DNA from: Microplitis mediator
Lineage: Eukaryota; Arthropoda; Insecta; Hymenoptera; Braconidae
NCBI RefSeq assembly: GCF_029852145.1
Contig: NC_079974.1
Coordinates: 13,517,041-13,581,040 of the forward strand
Direction: 5' to 3'
Length of the DNA: 64,000 nt
The position numbers and the translations under genes are program-made. Each line of letters begins with the position of its first letter. The first letter of the stretch is position 1. This document shows, in pieces, positions 55,799 to 64,000 of this stretch. The notes under the pieces are model-generated. The model worked only from the letters and a program-made list of their open reading frames with translations. It ran no database searches and was not told where the DNA came from.

Positions 55799-57063
55799 TG
55801 TTATGTCCGCCGCTTAATTTTTAATTATTTATCCGGGATTTCTCCCTTTGGTAGCGATAGTAATTTTTGGACAAGCGGGTTGGAGGGTGCGGACAACAAT
55901 AAAGAATACGAGGAAGAAATTATCTTCCTATAATTTATTATTTATAGTGGATCTTTTCGAGAATTAAGAACCCAAACGTCTTCGAAGAGACTGGTGCTCT
56001 TGTTTAAGCCAAAAGTATTTTACGAATGATAAAAAAATAGTTCTTTCACCTACCTTTCGATGTCAATTCTTCTAGTGCGGCAGCTATTATCCCTCCAGGA
56101 CTAAACAGCTCACTCGACCTTCCTGTAGGGTTGGTAGAATGGGTGCGGCTGGGTTGGTAGGATGATATCTTATGTACTACTTTCGAATAAAACCGCAAGG
56201 TTAGAGTGATGAACTTGATCTTTTTTTGTATTTTAAATTACAACGTCTTAACTGAACGTCACTTGTTCACTCTAGTTTTTCACAACTATTATATAATTTG
56301 TATTATAAGATTATTTATCTTATCGGATATTTTACACAGATTTTTGTTTATAAATGCGTCTTTTTTCACACCCAAAAAGGGTTTTTATGCGCAGAAACTC
56401 GGCACAAAGTGAGATCACAAATTCACGTGATTTGTGTCACAATTCACTCGAACCGGATGGATCTTTGAGATCTTTCAATTGCAATTAAGAACTATACTCT
56501 ACACGATAGTTGACTATCAGCCGAGTATCTAACTCAATTGGCAATTTAATTTATTAATAATGACCGTAAATAAATAAATTAATGTCCTACACGAACTTAA
56601 TCAGCCGGATACCTAGATCGATTTACAATTTATTTAAAGTGAGTTTTGGAAAACCGTAACTGATAAAATAATATCCTACACGAAATTAATCAGCCGGATA
56701 CCTAGATCAGCGACGATCATTTATTGCCACAAAGATTTCTGCAATAAGATTACGGGCTATCGACGCCGTTTACGCGGACCAAGAAGTTTAAATAGAACTG
56801 AGGCCCTGAGCCATGGTGCTCAGGCTTTTTATAAACTTTGCTTTGACAATTGATGGGGAATTTTTAATTATCGTCATTGGTGGAAGGTGACGACAGTTTA
56901 TTACTTATTCGTTAAACTTATTGCAGTTATCCTCCCACTATTCTTTGCCGCATAAAACGGTGAAAAGTCTGACGCTGCGTTTTCGCGCGCTTTGCAAAGA
57001 GGAGCTCAGAAATAATTATTTTAAATAATTATTAAAATAAAAAAAAATTATTCGGACATTACA
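55799..57063 (-). repeat. G3 5' LTR, 1265 bp
   Basis: This is the partner of 42650-44000, with two copies of the internal roughly 85-bp unit. On the minus strand it begins TGTAATGTCC at 57063. It carries the splice donor AAAG/GTAGGTG at 56053. Confidence 0.95.
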
Positions 57064-57226
57064 CTGGTAAGATCCTGATAAGGCGATCCCGATAAGGACC
57101 TCGTGGGTCTTAAGCGTTACATCCATATCAGGATCCTCGTCAGGATACCCTGATCGGGACCTTATTTGAAATAAGGTTAACCCGATAACGACCTCGTCAG
57201 GTCCTTATGAAAAATTCTAGTCGGGA

Positions 57227-57720
57227 ACTAGGAAGTTATGCGAAAATTGAAAAAACTTTATTAGAGATAATTTGACAAGCGTTCGGAAAATTGGAACGCT
57301 CAGAAATTAAAATTATAAGCGAATTTTATAACACAAACGTTTCTTTTATAAATATGCTTGACAATATTGACATTTATATAAAAATTAAAGTTTGAGCTCG
57401 AAGAACTTTTGAACGAATAGACTTGGCAAAAAATCATAAAAGACCTTTTTTGTAGAGCGCTAAATTCTCGATGAAAACATAGATGTCTTATTATTTTAGA
57501 ATTAGCTGTCTCCGAGTTACGGAATTCTAAAGAACGAAAGAAATTTTTCGCATGTTATTACCATAAGAAACCTTGGTTGGAAAGCGAACTATCTTAGAGT
57601 TAATATTAAGAGCTCAAATTTTCGGGGAATTTTTTTTTTCTATTTGGAACCATTTTAGCCCCTGGGAGCAAAGAAATTCGAAGATAGCCCTGCTAAGGAC
57701 CACCCTAATATATATATATA
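57227..57720. other. Partial MITE-like sequence
   Basis: No gene is visible. The right end, GGACCACCCTAATATATA (near 57698), resembles, in inverted orientation, the TATATTAGGGTG motif at 35038. The GTAGAGCGCTAAATT phrase near 57453 recalls the palindromic element that follows. Confidence 0.45.
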
Positions 57721-57724
57721 TATA

Positions 57725-58687
57725 TTAGACTGGGCCAAAAAATCGACTATTTTTTTTTTTTTCGATACGGTAAAAATATTATTCTTGATGACCAAATAAA
57801 ATTGTTGCGCAAGTTTGAGCCCTTCATATTGATAAGAGTTGTATCGTGACGACTATTAGTTTTTTGAAAGGAATTTCATTTTTCACCTCAAACTCGTAAA
57901 TCATCTATGTGAAAAATTTGAGCATCTAATAATCTTAAAGGAAATTGAATTCCCTACAAAAAATCTCTTTTAGTAAATTGACGTCAAACGAGCCGTTTCC
58001 TTGTAACGATGCCTTGAACTTTGATTTGTTTTTCAAATTCTTTGTTTTTATTTTGGATTTTCGTGACTACTAGAAATATTAAAATTTTTTTTAGTCAAGA
58101 TACGTTTTCTTGAAGGAAATTTAATGCTCTACAAAAAAGCTCTCTTAACATTTTTTGCTAAATTCACTCCTTCGAGAGTTATTCAGGTTATTTAAGTCGT
58201 TTTGATACAACTTTAACCTTGAATAACTTTTGAAGGAGTGAATTTAGCAAAAAATGTTAAGAGACTTTTTTTGTAGAGCATTAAATTTCCTTTAAGAACA
58301 TGTATCTTAACTAAAAAAATTTCAATATTTCTAGTAGTTACGAAAATCCAAAATAGAAACAAACAATTTAAAAACAAATCAATGTTTAAAGCACGGTTAC
58401 AAAGAAACGGCTCGTTTGACGTCAATTTACTAGGAGAGATTTTTTGTAAAGAATTCAATTTCCTTTAAGAATATACATTGCTCAAATTTTTCAGATCGAT
58501 GATTTACGAGTTTTAGGTAAAAAATGAAATTTCTGTCAATAAACTATAAGTCGTAATGATCCACTTCTTAATATCAATATATTAAGGGCTCAAACTTGTA
58601 CAATAATTTTGTTTTGTCATCAGGAATAATATTTCCACAGTATCGAAAAAAAAAAAAAAAGTAGTCGATTTTTTTGGCCCAGTCTAA
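57725..58687. mobile_element. Long palindromic (foldback) MITE, 963 bp
   Basis: The ends TTAGACTGGGCCAAAAAATC and its inverse (GGCCCAGTCTAA at the right) start two arms of about 470 bp that pair along nearly their whole length, meeting near 58200. Examples are GCTCAAACTTG against CAAGTTTGAGC and TTTTTTGCTAAATTCACTCC against GGAGTGAATTTAGCAAAAAA. It contains no ORF with a domain. It sits in TA-rich sequence, so the target duplication is unclear. Confidence 0.85.
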
Positions 58688-60396
58688 TTTATATATTACA
58701 TAATTAATCTTCAATACATGGAGAGGAAAAAGAGAAGTTTGTAATAATTTGTGACAGTTGAAACTTTTGGATGTTTGTAGACAAATAATGAATTTATGTA
58801 AAAAATAAATAAATCTAACTGGAATATGCAATTAATTGAATTTGTGAACCTGTTGGTTATGGTCAATAATAAAATAAGAAAAATAGCTGCCAATTTTTTT
58901 TTTTTCAATAATCTGCCAAAATTATTTGAAAAAGTTTACATGAAAAAATTTTAAAAGTATTCAAGTATATATAGAACAAAATTTTTTTTTTTTTGCTTTT
59001 TAAAACTTTTCGAAATTTTAATAAATTTAGTCAATAAACTAGAAACAAACTCTGTATAATTTTTGAGTCAACTTACCTCCACATCCAAAAAACGGCAAAT
59101 GAATTTAATTTTGATTGATACCTAAAGTGTTTTACAAAACATCAGCTGTAAAAATCGTTGAAAATTAGCAACAGAATAACCGTTGCTTGTAACTTTTGAA
59201 TTTCACTTAAAAGTTCGTTCTATTCGCAAGTACTGTGATTAGTTGCTATTTTATTACGCACTATTAAATACTACGCAGATTCACTCAGTGATTCAGATAA
59301 ATAGAAGTTAGTCTCAAGTCATGGATCGTAGAAAGCAATCTGTTCCATTTTGACTAACTTGGCGTTTAATAACCTTTTCTTTTGTCTCCTATCTACTATA
59401 GGAACGGGCTATAGAAAGCGATTAATCGAGCTATTGATAGTTTTTACAAACAATCGACTACTATCTACGCGATATTTTATGCATTCGATTGATCAATTGT
59501 TGATTTTTTTTTCAAAATATCGAAATTTGATAGTGGAAATTAAAAGTTGATACATATTATTGGACTATGAATTTAAATACGAGTAATACATATGATTTAA
59601 AAAAAATAATCAATTATGATGAATCGAGCTTATAATTTGATAATTCATTATTTTTATTTCTATGTTTTACATTTGGTTGATACTGTTTTACAATTTGTTG
59701 ATCAATAAATTTGAATCTAAGAATATTTTAATTATTTAATGTATTCGTCTGTACTTTGGTGATAATAAATGTGATGAAACTAATCTTTTTCTGAATAAAT
59801 TTCTCGATGTCGATAAAAAAAAAATATTTGTTTACTTTTTCGTCGACTTTCATTATGCTTTGGAGTTCACATTTTCCTCGAGAATTATATTGTCTCGTAA
59901 TTTCTCTACTGAGAATATTTATCCGTCTCAGGAGAGTGAATTGACATCTATATATGCACAAACCCAACCTGAAGAACTGGTGTCGGCAAAGCATATTTCA
60001 ATTATTTCTAAAGAATTCTATTTATATAAGTGACCGAAGAACAGAAAGAAATATTATTTAACGTCTACTTGGTGAAGTGATTGTTTTCACTTTTGATATA
60101 TTATTATAAAAATTCATTAAAAAATATTTGAAATTTCCGCGCCATTGTTCACATTCGATACATCGATAGTTTTATTCTGGAAAAAATGGACTATCGATTA
60201 TTATTTAAAATAAATAACTACTAGCGTACATGTTTCGCGCGCAAGCGCGCGCGTGTCGTTTTTCATATATTTATTTTAATGTATATTTTCGTGTCGTTTG
60301 TATATACTTTTTTGCTTTCGACCAATCACGTTACGAATAGTTTGGCTTCACATATATTTCATCTAAATTTTATTATAGGAATCGCCCATCCCTAAC
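58688..60396. other. AT-rich noncoding region
   Basis: No coding feature is supported. A GC-rich palindrome, CGCGCGCAAGCGCGCGCG (60236-60253), stands out near the right end, upstream of the TATA-like element. Confidence 0.5.
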
Positions 60397-60404
60397 TATA
60401 TAAA
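60397..60404 (+). promoter_or_regulatory. Possible TATA box
   Basis: TATATAAA lies between GC-rich stretches, followed by a good splice donor (AAA/GTAAGT, intron start 60596). Together they could be the promoter and first noncoding exon of the gene fragment at 60763. Confidence 0.3.
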
Positions 60405-60762
60405 AACGTAGTTACGCACGCGCGCATGAATACTAAGAGAAGGGGCAAAAATATTCCGCAATCTGGCGACACTGAGTCTCAGTTACCATTTAACGGCGAC
60501 ATAAAGTTTCGGTAGCATCAGGCGCTTTTTCGATAAAAAAATATTTATTTTATGTAATTCGTTTAATATTATTTCTCAGTATCAAATCAAATAAAGTAAG
60601 TATATTATTTTTTTAAATTATTTGTCCATAATTGATAATTAATCACAATTCAGTGTTACAAGTTGATTATATGGATAACCTTTGTTATAAAAATATTACA
60701 TGTTGGTTGATAATTATGTAATTGTAGTATCCGCAATTAACTTTAGTACTTATGAATTTAAA

Positions 60763-60970
60763 ATGATTTTAGTTATGGATTTTACCAAAAAATACTGTTG
60801 TGTCGAGCGGAAAAAAGGCGACATTGCAGTTTACCCGACAAAGTACATCTACTTCAAAGATGAAAATGGCTTTCATTCGCTTCCAATGGCTGCTGGTGAA
60901 GTTACGACTTTTTATACGATGGACAATGCAAAAAAGCCTATGGCTAATGAAAGATTATTAAGATGTGATG
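60763..60970 (+). CDS. Possible coding exon of an unrecognised gene
   Basis: An ATG opens 69 codons ending exactly at a splice-donor-like G/GTAATA (intron from 60971). The peptide has balanced composition unlike the AT-rich surroundings (DFTKKYCCVERKKGDIAVYP, then TKYIYFKDENGFHSLPMAAG). This recalls the short N-terminal exons of some BEN-domain or transposon-derived genes, but I do not recognise it. A TATA-like box and donor lie upstream. No following exon could be identified in the window. Confidence 0.3.
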
Positions 60971-62176
60971 GTAATAATTATATCCGATTAATATTAATCT
61001 ACTTTTAATAAATAGTTTATTGTCATTCAATTAATTGGTTGGTAATAATTTGATGTATTTCAGCACATAAACTCATTCTCTCAAGTAGTTAAAATATTAA
61101 AAGCTAAATAATAATGATAATAAATTCAACAATATTTTTTTTAACGTTGACAAATATACGTAAAACGAAGATAAATATTATAATAGAATAAACGTTGTTT
61201 TTAAATAACAATGTTTATTAATTCTAATAAAAGTAAATTAATATTTTGAAAATAAATTTCGATTTCAAAACTATTTTTATTCTTTGTAATTCAAGCAGTA
61301 GAAACAATTAAATATGAAAGAATCGTGAGATAAACACTTTTATGGGAAAAAATTGAAAAAAAAAGATTAAGGACTTTGTTATGAATACAGTCTTACTTGA
61401 AACTATGTATAAAGTAATCTGTGTGTAATACTCACTGAATAAATATTTATTTATTTTTAATGAATAACAAATTGCATCAATGAATACCATTTTGTCGCGT
61501 AATAAATAAATTATAAATGATAAAATGTTTTATAATATAACTATCAAAGTAATTTTATTTTGATAATAAAATAATCACCAATTTTAATTATTCCAATTAA
61601 AAAATTTTCTTAACAGACCATCAGATTTTCCTAAAATTCAGTAAAATAAAGTAAGTTGAGAAATGACAGATAAAAATATATAAAGCTTCACTTAACATTA
61701 TATGTATTTAGATATATTTCTTGCCCCTGATTAAACAAAAGTATTTGAAAGGATTAAAAAAATTTATATCCTTATGAATGCTATCGAATCCTGAAAATAT
61801 GATTCAGAAGGATTTAACATGATTCAAATTTTTTAATTCTGTTAAATACTATTTAATCCTGAAAACATGATTTAACAGGATTTGAAATGATTTAAACTGT
61901 TAAATACTTTTAAATACTTTTTAATCCTAAAAAGATAACGAAATAAAAATATTATTTCAGGATTAAAAAGTATTCAATAGTATTAGAAATTTTAAATGCT
62001 AGCTGAATCCTTTTATATCCTAAAAAGATAACGAAATATAAAAATTATTTCAGGACCCTCGCGGAATTGCCATAACGGTATTTCTACGGTATTTTCCGAG
62101 TATTTTTTGGGTATAAGTATTATTACGGTATACCCTAGGTATAAATGCGGTATGTTTGTGAAATTTTATTACCGTA
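60971..62176. other. AT-rich spacer with short inverted motifs
   Basis: No gene is visible. At 61740-62050 the phrases TTTAATCCTGAAA and TTTCAGGATTAAA recur in both orientations (also CCTAAAAAGATAACGAAATA twice), suggesting a degraded MITE. GGTATA-type motifs cluster at 62078-62170. Confidence 0.45.
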
Positions 62177-62420
62177 CACAGAAAAAAAGGATTTCTTGGC
62201 GCAAAAAATTTTTTCTTGTTCTAAGAAAATTTTTACTTGACTCAAGAAATTTTTTATATCATAAAGTGAAAACAAAACTTTTCTTGGGATAAGAAAAAAT
62301 TTTCTCGGAACAAGAAAAAAATTTTGTAGGCGAGAAAAAAATTCTTGAGCCAAGAAAAATTTTTGTCTTCAATTCATAATACAAAATATTTCTTGCGCCA
62401 AGAAATTCTTTTTTTCTGTG
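62177..62420. mobile_element. Palindromic MITE, 244 bp
   Basis: The left end, CACAGAAAAAAAGGATTTCT followed by TGGCGCAA, is matched inverted at the right (TTGCGCCAAG then AAATTCTTTTTTTCTGTG). Inner TTCTTG/CAAGAA motifs alternate through the element. No ORF is credible. Confidence 0.75.
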
Positions 62421-62472
62421 AATTAATACCGTAAATATATTGTGTTGATACCAAATTTATATAGGGACTGTA

Positions 62473-63270
62473 CCGTTAGTCCATCGGCTGAAGAGGAGGT
62501 CCCGTAAACATTTTGTTGGCACCGGGTAAATCCAACTGTTTCTTATGTATTTTGGGCCAAGGATCACGAAAATCGGGTCCATTTGGTTCAAAAGTGGTGC
62601 AAACAATTGTTTATAACAATTTAATTGTTTAAATCAAAATAACTCCCGAACAGCTGGTTTGTTGGGGCAGCGTAGGGGAAAAAAAATGTTCAGAATAAAA
62701 AAATACACAAAAAAGATATCACATGTTTTTTTTGTGTCTCGAATATTTCGCAAGATATAATAAAAAAACGAGCCGGCGCTCGGACCTCTCCCTCTCGCAC
62801 TAGCGACTGCCTATGCGCGAGCTCTCTGCGCCAAATCGCGTCAGATGCTTGATTGGCCGGAATTTTTCTAAGTTTTTTACATTAAAAATCAAAGAAAAAA
62901 AAAAAAATCGACAAATTGTCGATACTACCAATCGACAGCATTTTTTCGGAAACAAATTTCTGTCGTATCATCAAAAGATGTTTTTTTTTTTTTGTTCACA
63001 AATGTTATAAACAAATGGATTTTTTCAAAGCCCAGATTGGGTTCAAAAAATCGATAAAATGTCGATACTACCAATCGACAGCATTTTTTCTGAAACGAAT
63101 TTCTGTCGTATCGTCAAAAGACGTTTTTTTTTTTTGTTCACAAATGTTATAAACAAATTAGTCCCTCGGCTGAAGAGGGAAGCCCGTATGCACTTTTAGG
63201 TCCCCGGATTCTGATTAATGATATTTACGTATTTTTTTCCGAGGATCACGAAAAACTAGGTTATTTTGCT
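62473..63270. repeat. Diverged and recent duplications
   Basis: A near-identical unit of about 140 bp (TGTCGATACTACCAATCGAC, GCATTTTTTC, TTTCTGTCGTATC, TTTGTTCACAAATGTTATAA) lies at about 62905-63020 and again at 63050-63160. An older duplication links 62473 (TAGTCCATCGGCTGAAGAGG ... AAGGATCACGAAAA) and 63161 (TAGTCCCTCGGCTGAAGAGG ... GAGGATCACGAAAA). No gene is visible. Confidence 0.75.
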
Positions 63271-63549
63271 CGCCGATGGTAGGTTTAATTGTTAATAACA
63301 ATTTAATTGTTTATAACGATATAAATCAGAAAGGACTGATTTGACGGGGAAGTTTATTTAAAAAAAAAGTTTTAAAATTAAAAAACCAACAAAAAATGTC
63401 CTTATCATTATTTTGATAGAATGAATATTTTCGGAGATAGCGCAAAAAACAACAAGTAGCGGTCGAACCTCTCTCTCGCGCGCACGCATCCCACGGACTT
63501 TAGCGACGAACGACAGGCACAGAAAAATACACGGACGAAAGAAAAATTC

Positions 63550-64000
63550 AATTCTCGGTGTCAACTAAAGATTAAGAAAAGAAACTCATAGATATCATAG
63601 AGGAGACTCTATGGAAGATTTCCAGACCCATAATCGATGGATCCACCCCATAGACACCGAGTAACAGCCCTATAAAAGGGGGTTTTTTAATTAAATTGAC
63701 GGATTTTCGACTTTAGAAATTTCAATCCTCGGTGTACACCTGAGATTAAGAAAGAAAACTCATGGGAATTTTTTAGGACACTATAAAGAAGATTTCCAGA
63801 CCCATAATTGAAAGATTAACCCCATAGACACCGAGTAACAGCCCCATAGAAGGGGGTTTTTTAATTAAATTGTCGAATTTTCGACTTTGAAAAATTCAAT
63901 CCTCGATGTACACCTGAGATTAAGGAAGGAAACTCATGGAAATTTTTGAGGACACTATACAGAAGATTTCCAGACCCATAATCGATCGATTAACCCCATG
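63550..64000. repeat. 174-bp satellite, entering from the right edge
   Basis: Three successive units start near 63550, 63724 and 63898 with a constant spacing of 174 bp. Each contains CTCGGTG, GAGATTAAG, GAAGATTTCCAGACCCATAA, CCCCATAGACACCGAGTAAC and a GGGGGTTTTTTAATTAAATT block. The array continues beyond the window. Confidence 0.9.

Larger units (their letters stand above)
42650..57063 (-). mobile_element. G3, errantivirus (insect endogenous retrovirus), 14.4 kb
   Basis: The minus-strand order is 5' LTR (55799-57063), tRNA-Leu primer site, 1.2-kb leader, gag, two protease domains, RT-RNase H, long insert, integrase, env, 1.5-kb 3' region, 3' LTR (42650-44000). A perfect 4-bp duplication, CTGG, flanks it (42646-42649 and 57064-57067). 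LTRs start TGTTATGTCC or TGTAATGTCC. Gag is intact, while pol and env are damaged by stops, single-base shifts and a SINE insertion. It is a member of Metaviridae by domain order and env type. It is inserted in the TIR element 41402-57226. Confidence 0.95.
41402..57226. mobile_element. Terminal-inverted-repeat element with tandem core, split by G3
   Basis: The outermost 15 bases, TCCCGACTAGAATTT (41402-41416), recur inverted at 57212-57226. Beyond them CATAAGGACCT and the TCAGGTTAA-type motifs also match in inverted orientation. The left arm carries a 72-bp tandem array, and the right arm a few degenerate units. Removing the 14.4-kb errantivirus G3 leaves an element of about 1.4 kb. Long inverted arms built from short repeats are characteristic of Foldback-type elements. 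No transposase is present, and I could not define a target duplication. Confidence 0.55.

Noticed and set aside
60236..60253. GC-rich palindrome as an origin or operator
   Set aside because: A simple CG-alternating palindrome; nothing around it supports a specific function.

Overview
The window is eukaryotic and reads as transposon-rich, AT-rich intergenic DNA of an insect. The errantivirus-like elements, the restriction-like-endonuclease LINE and the CACTA-type transposase fragments all fit an insect. A hymenopteran such as a parasitoid wasp is my guess, not something the sequence proves. I found no confident host gene. Almost everything recognisable is a mobile element, and several are nested.

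Layout. (1) 1-11331, minus strand: a young Gypsy-type LTR retrotransposon (called G1 here). It has 2.34-kb LTRs, a tRNA-Lys primer site, intact gag and pol joined by an A-AAA-AAC slippery site, and an extra zinc-finger ORF where env would sit. Its left LTR runs off the window. (2) 11332-18931, minus: an older, decayed env-bearing Gypsy element (G2) with a tRNA-Pro primer site. Its env gene is cut by G1. (3) 18932-22233: AT-rich filler and a broken CACTA-like transposase on the plus strand. (4) 22257-25934, minus: a complete-looking R4-type LINE with one 1086-residue ORF. It sits between (TTA)n microsatellites and appears to carry an HDV-like ribozyme fold at its exact 5' end. (5) 25973-35320: another CACTA-like fragment, two solo LTRs with perfect 4-bp target duplications, and a small TIR element. 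(6) 35321-40990: solo LTRs related to G1, one of which is itself split by a different solo LTR; both carry their own target duplications. (7) 41402-57226: a terminal-inverted-repeat element containing a 72-bp tandem array. It is interrupted by a 14.4-kb errantivirus (G3, 42650-57063, minus), whose pol is in turn interrupted by a tandem tRNA-derived SINE. (8) 57227-64000: palindromic MITEs, a possible exon of an unknown gene, and a 174-bp satellite at the right edge.

How the parts work. In G1 the LTR promoter would drive a full-length RNA. Gag is translated, then a -1 shift gives Gag-Pro-Pol. A splice acceptor just before ORF3 suggests a spliced subgenomic RNA, as for env in errantiviruses. 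G3 has the full errantivirus plan: LTR splice donor, gag, a T-TTA-AAC shift site, pro-pol, and an env with a splice acceptor. However, its pol carries stops, a frameshift, a degraded RT motif and the SINE insertion, so it is not autonomous. Two architectural features of G3 stand out: two consecutive protease domains, and a very long acidic disordered insert between RNase H and integrase.
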